Positions 43,152-51,603 are shown, counted from the first letter of the stretch. The stretch is 64,000 nt of DNA from Halorubrum salsamenti (GCF_007671685.1 NZ_VCNL01000005.1:124001-188000); one strand, 5' to 3'. Notes: generated by a model not told the origin, from the letters alone. Numbers and translations are program-made.

Positions 43152-43351
43152 ACGCTTGAAATCGTCCGGTATCGTGAAGAAGGTGGTGTCGTTCGGAACA
43201 GGATCACGACACGATTACGCTGCGCGTTCGAACGTTGTCTCGAGCAAAGCGAACAACTTCTGTGCCGAGGTGTGCGAGAGTCAGCAGATACCCCACCATG
43301 CGGAGCCACAGAGGGGTCGACGTTCAAGTGGTCCCAGAACGAAGCGGAGCC

Positions 43352-43708
43352 GTGACGGACGATTCGTTTCCTACCGACGAAGCCGAGGTACCGACCGTCT
43401 CGTGTACTCGGTGTGACCGAGAGTGGACTCTCGACGACGAACGTGATGATCTCGATCCGGGCAGCCACGCGATCGAGCAGTTCGCGCTTGATCATGAGCG
43501 TCACACCGGCCACTACCCGGATGACGTAAGTCCCTGGATCGTTCGGTGTCGGCACTGCCCCGACGGTGAACAGTTTCTCTCAGAGCGGCCTGCACGACGC
43601 TGGGCAGAGACTCATGCACGGCATACACGTCACGCCGTCCGTATTGAAGCACCGACGGGGGACGAGGACATCGTTTCGCGTGAAATCGACGACGCTCTCG
43701 AAGACTAG
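43352..43708 (+). CDS. small zinc-finger-type protein, unknown
   Basis: 118-aa acidic protein with two CxxC pairs (VSCTRCDREW and VRCRHCPDGEQ) plus many His (ALDHERHTGHYP; WAETHARHTRH), suggesting bound zinc. No family recognised. GTG 43352 gives VTDDSFPTDEAE, a usual haloarchaeal start. ATG 43298 would add 18 basic residues that look foreign. Convergent with the lipoyl/E1 operon, 12 bp from its end. Confidence 0.6.
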   Translation: MTDDSFPTDEAEVPTVSCTRCDREWTLDDERDDLDPGSHAIEQFALDHERHTGHYPDDVSPWIVRCRHCPDGEQFLSERPARRWAETHARHTRHAVRIEAPTGDEDIVSREIDDALED

Positions 43709-43720
43709 TCTGAGGCGTTG

Positions 43721-44008
43721 TCACTCCGAGCGAATCCAACCGAGCGTGTCACCGATCTCGAATTCGTCGTCTTCACCCACGACAATCTCATCGAGCGTCC
43801 CTGCGACGGGCGCTTGAATGTCGACGCTCACCTTTTCGACTTGGATCTCACAGAGGGTGTCACCCTCCTCGATCGACCGGCCTTCACGAGCGAACCAGTC
43901 GACGAGAATGCCTTCGGTCTCGTCGACGTCAGCCTCCCAGTCTCCGGTTGCACGGACCGCAACCCGCATGCCAGAGCCTCCGTCAGCGACGCTCCGTCGG
44001 TCACTCAT
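43721..44008 (-). CDS. stand-alone lipoyl-domain protein
   Basis: 95-aa biotinyl/lipoyl domain. The swinging-arm site is the Lys in IQVEKVSVDIQAPV (the DKV/EKV-type hairpin), and flanking strands ILVDWFAREGRSIEEGDTL and ETFEIGDTL-type (DDEFEIGDTLGWI) complete the barrel. No E2 acyltransferase core or peripheral-subunit-binding domain follows: the ORF ends there and the next gene is convergent. ATG 44008 overlaps the E1-beta stop by four bases. It presumably carries lipoyl for the E1 pair upstream. Confidence 0.88.
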   Translation of the reverse strand: MSDRRSVADGGSGMRVAVRATGDWEADVDETEGILVDWFAREGRSIEEGDTLCEIQVEKVSVDIQAPVAGTLDEIVVGEDDEFEIGDTLGWIRSE

Positions 44009-45033
44009 TTTGAGGACACAACCTCCCGGACGCTCTCTTCAATATCGGCGGCATCCGGGATCACTTCGTCTTCCATCGGGCGAGCGTAGGGGATCGGAAC
44101 GTCTGGGACAGCAACCCGCTCGACGGCGTCAAGCGCACCGAGATCGCGATCGGCGACACTCGCGACGATCTCTCCGGTGACGCCGAAGGATCGATAATCC
44201 TCGTCGACGACGACGAGTCGTCCGGTCTTTCGCACCGACTCGACGATCGTTTCGGTGTCGAGTGGAACCAGCGTCCGAAGGTCAATGACCTCCACGTCGA
44301 TACCCTCGGCTGCGAGCGATTCCGCCGCAGCGAGCGCGCGATGGACGTGGAGTCCGAGCGTAACCACAGACACATCGGCGCCCTCGCGTTTGATGTCCGC
44401 CGACCCGAAGGGAATCGTGTAGTCGGTCTCCGGAACCGGCGTCTTCGGTCCGTCGGGCGCCGGCATCCAGCCGATCCCCATGAGCCGCTTGTGGAACAGG
44501 TACATCACCGGATCGTCGTCGCGGATCGCGTTGTGCATCAGCCCCTTCGCGTCGTACGCGGTCGACGGAACGACGAGTTTCAATCCGGGGACGTGTGCGA
44601 ACGTGCCGTAGAGAGTTTGTGAGTGTTGCGCGGCGTCGTTGTACGTCCCGCCGACGGCGGCCGTGAGGACGAGCGGCACGTTCACGTTGCCGCCGCTCAT
44701 GTAGGTGTTCTTCGCGAGTTGGTTGTAGATCTGGTCCATCGCGACGCCGAAGAAGTCCACGAACATCAGCTCCGCGATGGGCCGCATTCCCTCCTGGGCG
44801 GCACCGACGGCGGCTCCGAGATACGCGGTCTCGCTGATCGGCACGTCCATGATCCGATCGCGACCGAATTCGTCGAGCAGCCCCTGAGTACTGTCGAAGA
44901 TCCCGCCGTAGTCGGCGACGTCTTCGCCCATGTAGAAGACCTCCTCGTTGTCGCGCATCTCGTGGGCGATCGACTCGACCATTGCCCGACTCATCGTCAG
45001 TTCGCGGTCGATGACGTCGTTCGTTTCACTCAT
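44005..45033 (-). CDS. 2-oxoacid/acetoin dehydrogenase E1 component, beta subunit
   Basis: 342-aa transketolase-like beta chain. Recognisable parts are MSRAMVESIAHEMRDNEEVF, MGEDVADYGGIFDSTQGLL, FGRDRIMDVPISETAYLGAA and VDFFGVAMDQIYNQLAK, with the C-terminal transketolase domain (VIDLRTLVPLDTETIVESV). With the alpha chain it forms the TPP active site that decarboxylates a 2-oxoacid or cleaves acetoin. ATG 45033 overlaps the alpha stop by 8 nt. Confidence 0.92.
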   Translation of the reverse strand: MSETNDVIDRELTMSRAMVESIAHEMRDNEEVFYMGEDVADYGGIFDSTQGLLDEFGRDRIMDVPISETAYLGAAVGAAQEGMRPIAELMFVDFFGVAMDQIYNQLAKNTYMSGGNVNVPLVLTAAVGGTYNDAAQHSQTLYGTFAHVPGLKLVVPSTAYDAKGLMHNAIRDDDPVMYLFHKRLMGIGWMPAPDGPKTPVPETDYTIPFGSADIKREGADVSVVTLGLHVHRALAAAESLAAEGIDVEVIDLRTLVPLDTETIVESVRKTGRLVVVDEDYRSFGVTGEIVASVADRDLGALDAVERVAVPDVPIPYARPMEDEVIPDAADIEESVREVVSSK

Positions 45034-46072
45034 CGGCGTTCACCTCCGCCAGCTCGAACTCCGGTTCCTCCGTTGTCACGCCTGAGGGCGGGTTGACGAA
45101 CACGTCGTCGTAGGCGTCCTCTGGGTCCGGCTGTGGCTGCTCTTTCGCCCACGCGATCGCCTCTTCGACCCGCGTTTCCGCGTCGTCGCGCATCGACGCG
45201 AGGTCATCGTCGTCGACGCCGTGATCGCGCAATTCTGATTCGATCCTGTCGATCGAATCCCGAGCGAGCGCTGCCTCCTCGTCGTCGTCGGACCGATACG
45301 TCTGCGGATCGCCCATGAAGTGGCCCATCCGACGGTGAACTTGCACCTCTAAGAGCGTGGGACCGTTTCGGTCCCGCGCACGACCGATCGCCTCTGCAGC
45401 CGCCTCGTAAACGGCGACAGCATCGTCCTGATCGACACGAACACCGGGCATGTCGAATCCGGCGGCCCTGTCTGAACCGTCTTCCACGTCGGTGACGCGC
45501 TCTTTGGGCATGCTGATCGCCCAGTCGTTGTCCTCGATGACGAACACGACGGGCAGGTTATGGACGCTCGCGAAGTTCAGCGATTCGAGGAACGCTCCCT
45601 GGTCGATTGCCCCCTCACCGAGGAACGCGACCGCGACGGAGTCTTCGTTCCGCTTTTTGGCCGCCAACGCTGCCCCGGCCGCCGGCGGACAGCCCTCGGC
45701 GATAATGCCGCTACACGCGAAGTTCACGTCGGGATCGAACAGATGCATGTGGCCGCCTTTGCCCTTTCCAAGGCCGGACTCTCGCCCGAAAATCTCGGCC
45801 GTCATCCGTTTCAGATCGACGCCCTTCGCGATAGCGACGTGGTGTGGTCGGTGCGGTGCCGTGACGGTATCCTCTGGACGAAGGTGATGGCAAACCCCCA
45901 CGGCGGCCGCTTCTTGGCCCGCTGCAAGGTGTAGCTCACCGGGAATCGGCCCTGCGGAGATATCGAACGCAGGCTGCTTTCCCTCTAGATACTCCTCCTG
46001 GAGGCGTTCTTCGTAGTGCCGGGCCGTTAGCATGTCCCCGTACATTTCGCGTATCCTGTCAGGAGATACCAT
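45026..46072 (-). CDS. 2-oxoacid/acetoin dehydrogenase E1 component, alpha subunit
   Basis: 348-aa TPP-binding alpha chain. The TPP/Mg motif is FLGEGAIDQGAFLESLNFAS ending in IEDN (GDG-x...-NN pattern with Glu-Gly variants). KGKGGHMHLFD and RMGHFMGDPQTYR are further conserved segments. These features are closest to acetoin dehydrogenase or branched-chain E1; the true substrate is open. ATG 46072 chosen; upstream in-frame codons lie in the AT-rich promoter. First gene of a three-gene operon (alpha, beta, lipoyl). Confidence 0.92.
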   Translation of the reverse strand: MVSPDRIREMYGDMLTARHYEERLQEEYLEGKQPAFDISAGPIPGELHLAAGQEAAAVGVCHHLRPEDTVTAPHRPHHVAIAKGVDLKRMTAEIFGRESGLGKGKGGHMHLFDPDVNFACSGIIAEGCPPAAGAALAAKKRNEDSVAVAFLGEGAIDQGAFLESLNFASVHNLPVVFVIEDNDWAISMPKERVTDVEDGSDRAAGFDMPGVRVDQDDAVAVYEAAAEAIGRARDRNGPTLLEVQVHRRMGHFMGDPQTYRSDDDEEAALARDSIDRIESELRDHGVDDDDLASMRDDAETRVEEAIAWAKEQPQPDPEDAYDDVFVNPPSGVTTEEPEFELAEVNADE

Positions 46073-46136
46073 GACACAGTAGCGTACATGGTTGATAATA
46101 TTAGTTAGTTCGGGCAAACCTGACAGTCGGGTTACG

Positions 46137-46481
46137 TTATTCGGTGCTGTCGTGGAATTCGATGACGAGTCGTTCTGTAGCGAGGGCGTACACTGTCATT
46201 TCTTTCCCTTTCTCGGAGTACCACGTCTCGATCGGGGTGATTAGCTCTGCTTCGCAAAGTCGGTCGAGGTGGTATGAGACGTTTTGCACCGATTGGTCGA
46301 CCGACTTGGCGATTTCCGATGCTGTTCTCGGTTTCGATTTGAGCGTACCCAATATTTTCTGCGCCGACGCTGAGGAAAGGACCTGTAGCACGTCTGTTGT
46401 CTCGTCTCGCTCAACGACGATGTTTGTCTGTTCACGGGGGGCGTGAGTGACTGGAGGCTGGTGTGGAAAGGCGCTGGCCAT
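46137..46481 (-). CDS. ArsR/winged-helix transcription regulator
   Basis: 114-aa regulator. The winged helix reads VLQVLSSASAQKILGTLKSK, TASEIAKSVDQSVQNVSYHL and DRLCEAELITPIETWYSEKG, followed by a beta-wing KEMTVYALATERLVIEF. Start ATG 46481. It lies just upstream of the E1 operon in the same direction (65 bp gap) and is divergent from a GbsR-type gene, with a palindrome between them. It may control either side. Confidence 0.82.
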   Translation of the reverse strand: MASAFPHQPPVTHAPREQTNIVVERDETTDVLQVLSSASAQKILGTLKSKPRTASEIAKSVDQSVQNVSYHLDRLCEAELITPIETWYSEKGKEMTVYALATERLVIEFHDSTE

Positions 46482-46513
46482 GGACTTGGTGAGTTCGGGG
46501 ACAATTTGTTCAG

Positions 46514-46537
46514 TTTGTTCGGCTCACTCCGAACAAA
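46514..46537. promoter_or_regulatory. palindromic operator between divergent regulators
   Basis: TTTGTTCGG-CTCACT-CCGAACAAA: two perfect 9-bp arms with a 6-base spacer, centred 45 bp from one start and about 100 bp from the other. Additional TTTGTTC-like half-sites flank it (46504, 46533-46541). A typical dimer-binding site, probably for one of the two regulators. Confidence 0.7.
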
Positions 46538-46625
46538 CAAATCAAACAGTTTAATACTTACGAAGTTCACAACAGAAGTATGACTCAACAGAGCGCCCAT
46601 CACGATGTGTGGACAACAGACATCT

Positions 46626-47132
46626 ATGAGTGAGGACGATCGTACCGTTGCGCGCGAGCGCGTCATCGAGTCGATGGAGCAGTCGGCGGAAGTCTACGGT
46701 CTCAGTCGAAGTGCAGGCCGCATCTATGGTGTGTTATACTTCTCTGAAGAGCCCCTCTCGATTCCGGAACTCGTCGACGAGACTGGGTACGCAAAGTCGA
46801 CGATCAGCAACGTCACCCGGACATTGACGCGGATCGGACTCATCCACCGTCGATCATCTGAGGGGGGTGGGCGGCGCGTTCACTATACAGCTGAACGAGA
46901 AATTTGGTTCAGCCTGCAAGACGTGTTCCAACAGTACGTCCAACGGGAGATACAGACTACCTTACGTACCATCCAACGTGCGCAAGCACAACTTCCCGAT
47001 GATAACGATACCGAGGCTGCACGGATCAAAGAGCTCCAACAAACATACGAAGATCTTCAAGAAATTGTCACGCTCACGTCAAACTTTACCGCCGCAGAAC
47101 TCCGAGACGCCCTCGAATCCTACGACCAGTAG
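46626..47132 (+). CDS. GbsR/MarR-type transcription regulator
   Basis: 168-aa regulator of the GbsR class: an N-terminal helix-turn-helix (YGVLYFSEEPLSIPELVDET; AKSTISNVTRTLTRIGLIHR) and a wing with GGGRRVHYTAEREIWFSL. A long C-terminal helix pair for dimerisation follows (IQRAQAQLPDDNDTEAARIK). Start ATG 46626; ATG 46605 is possible. Haloarchaeal relatives often control osmolyte or transport genes, but no target is adjacent except its divergent neighbour. Convergent with the next gene, with abutting ends. Confidence 0.82.
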   Translation: MSEDDRTVARERVIESMEQSAEVYGLSRSAGRIYGVLYFSEEPLSIPELVDETGYAKSTISNVTRTLTRIGLIHRRSSEGGGRRVHYTAEREIWFSLQDVFQQYVQREIQTTLRTIQRAQAQLPDDNDTEAARIKELQQTYEDLQEIVTLTSNFTAAELRDALESYDQ

Positions 47133-47699
47133 TCACCAGTATACGGTGTACAGACAGGTGTCATCGCCGTCACGACGACATGTATCCCCCGTTTCTTCAA
47201 TGAAGACGAACGCGTCGACAGACGCGTACTGTCTGGCAACGCCACGGATGAGGCCTCGATCGAACGGACAGGGGTACGGATTGTAACACGTGAGTTCCCC
47301 GGATCGATCCCCCGTCTGTTCAAACTCGTAGTAGCCGATATCGCCACCACGGTGGTTCTGTTGATAGGCATCATCGATCGACTGAAGCCCCGCGGAAACG
47401 GTATCGAAGTTGTTCGGCCACGTGGCGACTTCCGGGAGCTGTTCCCCAAGCCGATCGAGGACGTGGGGCTGCAACTCCTCAGCGATCGTCTCGAAGGCAT
47501 TCAACCAGGTCTGCTGTGGATACCACTCCTCGGGGTCTGGATCTGTGATTCCTTCCGCAGCGAGTGCCTGTAGCGCTCGTTCCTGATATGCTTCCGAAAA
47601 CCGACCCATTGCCTCTTCAACGATCGTCAGTACCGTTTGACCGTTCACCTCTACGCCTTGGTCAAACGCTTCATAGGTGGCCATTATGCGATCCACCAT
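47133..47699 (-). CDS. V4R/DUF2378-like sensor-type protein
   Basis: 188-aa soluble protein, acidic and helical in the first two thirds (EEAMGRFSEAYQERALQALA). The end, GELTCYNPYPCPFDRGLIRG followed by GDTCRRDGDDTCLYTVYW, contains a cysteine pattern similar to the C-terminus of V4R/HNOB or DUF2378-type domains. Those bind small ligands or haem in sensors. ATG 47699 is used; ATG 47684 is also plausible. The family call is tentative. Confidence 0.55.
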   Translation of the reverse strand: MVDRIMATYEAFDQGVEVNGQTVLTIVEEAMGRFSEAYQERALQALAAEGITDPDPEEWYPQQTWLNAFETIAEELQPHVLDRLGEQLPEVATWPNNFDTVSAGLQSIDDAYQQNHRGGDIGYYEFEQTGDRSGELTCYNPYPCPFDRGLIRGVARQYASVDAFVFIEETGDTCRRDGDDTCLYTVYW

Positions 47700-47779
47700 T
47701 TGAATCTTGAAAGTAACTTCGATGTGGAGAGATTGTCGGCTTCCTACCACGACGATCGGCAAAAAGAGAGTTCCTTGTG

Positions 47780-47979
47780 GCCGCCCGCGAGTTCCCGACC
47801 GTGTGTCGGACTATGCTATCCGCACTAGCATCTGCTCGATCAGTGTCAACTCCAAGAAGTCGGCTTAAGTCGCCATCTTGTGGATCGAGAGGAACAAGAG
47901 ACACGTCGAGACCAGCTCGCTGGTGAGCGACACCCACATTTGCTGCGAGCGAAGCCTTGCCGGCCGCCACCTGCTTCAC
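47780..47979 (-). pseudogene. ParA/MinD-type ATPase N-terminal remnant
   Basis: The minus frame AGKASLAANVGVAHQRAGLD, then VPLDPQDGDLSRLLGVDTDR-ADASADSIVRH, matches the start of haloarchaeal ParA/SojA-like ATPases, which partition plasmids or chromosomes. The Walker A is damaged (AAGKAS for GGVGKTS), the frame breaks after about 65 residues, and the rest is missing. It indicates former plasmid or virus-type content next to the recombinase. Confidence 0.7.
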
Positions 47980-48052
47980 TATACCGTGTACGCAAGCAGG
48001 TGAGTAGGATCGGGCTCATAGCTAATGACGGTATGCCAGACACTCACCTGTG

Positions 48053-48165
48053 TGTCTTAGAACCCTGTCTTAGAACTCTGTCTTAGATAACTGAGATATC
48101 CAAGAAAGATACCTTATAAATATATCTTAGTTCCCAGAGGAAACCACCTTAGTCTTGTATCTTAG
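48053..48165. repeat. TGTCTTAG repeat array (iteron-like)
   Basis: TGTCTTAG starts at 48053, 48066 and 48079, exactly 13 bp apart (units TGTCTTAGAACCC, TGTCTTAGAACTC, TGTCTTAGATAAC). TATCTTAG follows at 48123 and 48158, and a bare CTTAG at about 48148. The segment 48090-48130 is AT-rich. The array sits just past the recombinase stop. It could be an origin, an attachment region or a multi-site operator. Confidence 0.75.
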
Positions 48166-48169
48166 CGCA

Positions 48170-49471
48170 TTACCGTTCGTTCACCCGGTTGTCCGTCTGC
48201 GAGAACGCCTCGGTCGCCATGTCGGCGCGCTCGGCCGCCTCGATATGCTGGTACGCCTCGCGGACCTGCTCCTCGCTGTTGTCGAGGTACCGCGCCGCAG
48301 CGGCGTAACCGAACTGTCGAACCAGCACCTCACCGACGCCACGGCGGCCGCCGTGCAGTTCGAGGTAGTCGCCATCGAGCGCGAGGTCCAGCTCGTCGCG
48401 ACGCTCGGCGAGCGCGTCGTGGGTCCAGAGCCGTTCCATGATCGACCGGGCGCCGTCGGTCGTGAGCGGCTTCGGCGCGTCGAGGTCGTGCTCGGCGGCG
48501 ACGATCAGGTCGGGCGCCCCACTGCGTGTGCGCTCGATCGCGTCATCGTCGAGGCCGGTGTCGGCCAGTTCCTCGGCGACGTGCGAGGCGAGAGAGGGCC
48601 GGTGCAGCGTCGTGAACACCGGCCACGAGTTCGGTACGTCAAGCACCTCGCCGTACCGCTTCAACGGGCCGATGACGGGCTCAGGAAGCGAGGCCTCCTT
48701 CCACTCGCGACTCTTCCGGAACACCGTGACGCTGCTGTCCGCGAACGACACGTCACGCCAACGAATCCCGTTGCGACCCTCGCGGTCCTCCTTCGGCGCC
48801 GAGAGGAACTCCGACCCACGCAGGCCGGTGTAGGCGACGACGTACACGAGCGCCTGTTCGCGACACCGCTGGTACGCCTCGAACCGCGCTTTCTGTTTGG
48901 CCTGCCAGGTCTCGCTCTCTGGGTCTCCCCGATCGGCGTGGGAGACCTCGATCGCGCCGAGCGCGTCGAACGCCTCGGCGACGCGGCGATCGACGAACTG
49001 CGTGATCAGGTCGCGGTGGATCGGTTCCCACGCCTGCTGGTCGCCCGGTCGGCGGCCGTCGTTCTCCGGCAGTGGGTCTTCGGCGTCCGACTCGCGGGCG
49101 TAGTGCCGCGGAATGTACCCCTGCGCGTGCGCCCATCCGCACCACGACGCGACGTGCGCGTAGTAGGTGAGCACAGTGCCGGCAGCGTATCCCGCGGTCG
49201 AGAGGTACCGAGCGTAGTCCGAGAACACCGTCGTGTCGAGGTCCGCGAATCGGACGGTATCGCCGTCGACGACACCCACCCACGACTCGGGCGGGGACGC
49301 ATTCGCTGGGTCAGCGGTCTCGCCGAGACACCAGCGCCGGAATCGATGCAGTTCGCGATCGGCGTCAGTTCGGTACGCACCCTCTTCGCCGGCGTCGCCC
49401 TTCCCTTTGTCCGTGAGGTACTTCGTAAAGGTGTCGTCGATCGGCGTCTCGACGGAGCGGCGACCCGTCAT
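48170..49471 (-). CDS. tyrosine recombinase / phage-type integrase
   Basis: 433-aa recombinase. The N-terminal SAM-like core-binding domain (about 10-130) includes VFSDYARYLSTAGYAAGTVL. The catalytic domain has Arg I in VVAYTGLRGSEFL, the His-x-x-Arg box in LELHGGRRGVGEVLVRQFG and the nucleophilic Tyr probably in VREAYQHIEA. All catalytic positions look intact. It breaks and rejoins DNA for integration, excision or dimer resolution. ATG 49471 overlaps the stop of a 31-codon ORF upstream. TGTCTTAG motifs occur at both ends. Confidence 0.9.
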   Translation of the reverse strand: MTGRRSVETPIDDTFTKYLTDKGKGDAGEEGAYRTDADRELHRFRRWCLGETADPANASPPESWVGVVDGDTVRFADLDTTVFSDYARYLSTAGYAAGTVLTYYAHVASWCGWAHAQGYIPRHYARESDAEDPLPENDGRRPGDQQAWEPIHRDLITQFVDRRVAEAFDALGAIEVSHADRGDPESETWQAKQKARFEAYQRCREQALVYVVAYTGLRGSEFLSAPKEDREGRNGIRWRDVSFADSSVTVFRKSREWKEASLPEPVIGPLKRYGEVLDVPNSWPVFTTLHRPSLASHVAEELADTGLDDDAIERTRSGAPDLIVAAEHDLDAPKPLTTDGARSIMERLWTHDALAERRDELDLALDGDYLELHGGRRGVGEVLVRQFGYAAAARYLDNSEEQVREAYQHIEAAERADMATEAFSQTDNRVNER

Positions 49472-49563
49472 TGGGCCTCCGAGGGGTGGGGGTTGTGCCG
49501 TCGGAGTACCGCTACGGACGCGGTAGTCCGGCTGAAGCGACTGTGTGGGGAAGCGTCGGCCAT
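49468..49563 (-). CDS. 31-aa ORF translationally coupled to the recombinase
   Basis: ATG 49563 opens MADASPHSRFSRTTASVAVL and ends TGA 49468, overlapping the recombinase ATG (ATGA). A basic, Ser/Thr-rich peptide, with an operator-like palindrome 56 bp upstream. It may be a leader peptide that couples translation, or a small regulatory protein. No homology can be claimed. Confidence 0.45.
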   Translation of the reverse strand: MADASPHSRFSRTTASVAVLRRHNPHPSEAQ

Positions 49564-49604
49564 AGTTCTGGATCTGCCTCGTTTTGGGCCACGGGTGGGG
49601 GTCA

Positions 49605-49638
49605 CTAAGAACTTACTCTGTCTTACTCAACTAAGACA
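49605..49638 (-). promoter_or_regulatory. recombinase promoter operator
   Basis: TGTCTTA-CTCAAC-TAAGACA (49619-49638) is a perfect 7-bp inverted repeat built from the same TGTCTTAG word as the array at 48053. A further CTAAGA lies at 49605. Likely binding site for the recombinase or a co-encoded regulator. Confidence 0.6.
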
Positions 49639-49820
49639 AAGTACTGTGGAATCGGGGTATTTGCTCGATCCTGAGCGCTAATCGGCTGATTTCAGCCGCG
49701 AGAGTCTGTTTACTCTAAGCGAGGCAGACACTATATCTCATTTCGCTATATACAATTAGCACCCGTCGGCAATCCAGAGAATCGCAGTATGAATATCTAC
49801 AAACCGACAGATCACATACA

Positions 49821-50124
49821 TTTGATCTGAAACGTCCCTTTCAGAAACCACACACCAGGAAACAGCCGTTACTGAAGAGTGCGTATTGTTCGACTCATTG
49901 AAGGACCCCGTCTCGTTGGGCTCATCACAGAGGAACGAGTGACGACTGTGACGACCCGGCAGCGGTGGCGTACACCGGCGAGATCACCGCGAACTTCACT
50001 ATCAACAAGCTGCAGTTGAACCACGTCCATGAGGAGAACGACCGTACAGCGGTGCTCTCGTATGAACGGGAGACTAACGGGACCGAGTTGGGATGTCTCA
50101 CCTACTGAGGAGTTCAACAGAGTC
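49821..50124. mobile_element. degenerate IS6-like element remnant without transposase
   Basis: The left part (49825-49890, ...TTTCAGAAACC...CAGCCGTTACTGAAGAGTGCG) aligns with the left ends at 51557 and 57264. The right end GAGGAGTTCAACAGAGTC (50107-50124) is a mutated copy of GAGGATTTCAACAGAGCC. Inside, a start-less plus frame reads AVAYTGEITANFTINKLQLN to YERETNGTELGC, a coding relic of unknown family. The flanking 49640-49820 shows nothing recognisable. Confidence 0.5.
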
Positions 50125-50241
50125 GGAATGCAGTATTACGAGAGACAATTCGAAATCACGCGGAGCGTGGCAGTTTAATAGATCAGGCGGCGTGACCTCA
50201 TAGTAACAACGGTTTTACTGCTTTAAGAAATGATAACGAGT

Positions 50242-51543
50242 ATGCCCTCCACTGACCAAGGTCAGTCCCTCACGAAACGCCAACTTCTGGCCGCTTGTGG
50301 TTCCTGTGTTGGTGCCGGCGCACTCGGGGGATACGCATACGGGTCTGGACTCTTGCATGAAGACGACTGTAGTCCCACCCCGATGGATAACTCAGCCACT
50401 GACTGGCCCCTCCCCCACCACGATGGAAGCAACACTCGCGCAGTCCCACCCGAAAACGCGCCCGAGAGTGAACTGTCCGAACAATGGAGTGCCGCTATTC
50501 AAAACCCCGCTCAACCCATCGTAATCAACGACTCCGTTTTCGCCGTGCCAGTTGCAGGTTCGACAAAAACCGTCAGAGCACACGACTTGGTTACCGGTGA
50601 AGAGCAATGGATGAAGCGCGCCGATTTCTCAGCCCAGCAACTACCGCTCACAGCGGGTGGCGATTCCCTCTTTCTCGGTCACGGTCGAGACGACGGAGAC
50701 GTAGTTTCGAAGGCGTTAGCCACGGCTGACGGGAGCGAACGGTGGATGAGCGACGTAGCAAGTGAACAAGTTACGGTGGTACTTGATGAAGGGCTGCTCA
50801 TTTTCGAAGATTCCAACGATATAATCGCAGTTGATGCTCACCGTGGTGAAAAATGCTGGCAAAAGAGCGTCCACTCACGTCTTAGCGTGAGTGCCATTCA
50901 TGCCGGAGAAACCATCATTCTGGATACCTTCACAGATGGGAAAATTGTCGCGCTAGAGGCGAGAACGGGCGAACAGCAGTGGGAAGCCGACATTTCCGAC
51001 TATTTCCATCCTGACGAGGATGTGCTCAACGACGGAATTGACGGTCACGTCGTCGCCGGGACTAATCACATCTATTTTTCGACTATTGGCGGAATATTGA
51101 TCGCTCTCGATGCTGCGACTGGTGAAACAGACTGGGTGACGCCGGAGACACCTCCGGAGATACCTACTAAAGGTGAGCGACACTACCGCCCCCCAGGATT
51201 CGAACCAGCTGCTCTCGCTAACGATTCACTGGTGGTTATCGAATCGGATGGGGCAAATAAATCGGAACATGTGTACGCGATTGATCCGGCGACAGGAAAC
51301 GAACAGTTACTATTCGAACCAGAACCCGAGGAGAATGTACACATCGGTTCGGTAGCAGTAGCCGGAGAAACACTGTTTCTTCCCGTGATGAATGAACTCC
51401 GTCTCGTCGATCTGGCAAGTGGAGAGCCCCTCGAAACTCACAGCCTCGACGACCATGCACAGTCGGTGACTCTCGCGAATGGCTATTGTCTTGTTACCAC
51501 GACTGAGGGACTCATCGCATTTCAAGAGGAATCGGATCGATGA
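50242..51543 (+). CDS. PQQ-type beta-propeller surface protein
   Basis: 433-aa exported protein with repeated PQQ/BamB-type blades, each ending in a Gly-Glu/Asp-x-x-Trp pattern: DLVTGEEQWMKRADF, TADGSERWMSDVAS, DAHRGEKCWQKSV, EARTGEQQWEADISD and DAATGETDWVTPE. The N-terminus (SLTKRQLLAACGSCVGAGAL) is signal-like with Lys-Arg, and a Cys could carry lipid. Propellers of this type are scaffolds or bind substrate; no enzyme motif is visible. ATG 50242 preferred to ATG 50230. Lies between two relic elements. Confidence 0.82.
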   Translation: MPSTDQGQSLTKRQLLAACGSCVGAGALGGYAYGSGLLHEDDCSPTPMDNSATDWPLPHHDGSNTRAVPPENAPESELSEQWSAAIQNPAQPIVINDSVFAVPVAGSTKTVRAHDLVTGEEQWMKRADFSAQQLPLTAGGDSLFLGHGRDDGDVVSKALATADGSERWMSDVASEQVTVVLDEGLLIFEDSNDIIAVDAHRGEKCWQKSVHSRLSVSAIHAGETIILDTFTDGKIVALEARTGEQQWEADISDYFHPDEDVLNDGIDGHVVAGTNHIYFSTIGGILIALDAATGETDWVTPETPPEIPTKGERHYRPPGFEPAALANDSLVVIESDGANKSEHVYAIDPATGNEQLLFEPEPEENVHIGSVAVAGETLFLPVMNELRLVDLASGEPLETHSLDDHAQSVTLANGYCLVTTTEGLIAFQEESDR

Positions 51544-51603
51544 GAAAGAACTGCCTGGCTCTGTTGAAATCCTCTGCTTCAGACAGATTCTCATCTGAAA
51601 CAG

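Noticed and set aside
48053-48165. CRISPR array
   Set aside because: The repeat is only 8 bp with 5-bp gaps at first, then irregular. CRISPR repeats are much longer, with regular unique spacers, and no cas genes are present.
48155-49681. 508-aa plus-strand ORF
   Set aside because: Shadow of the tyrosine recombinase, which has all catalytic motifs on the minus strand.
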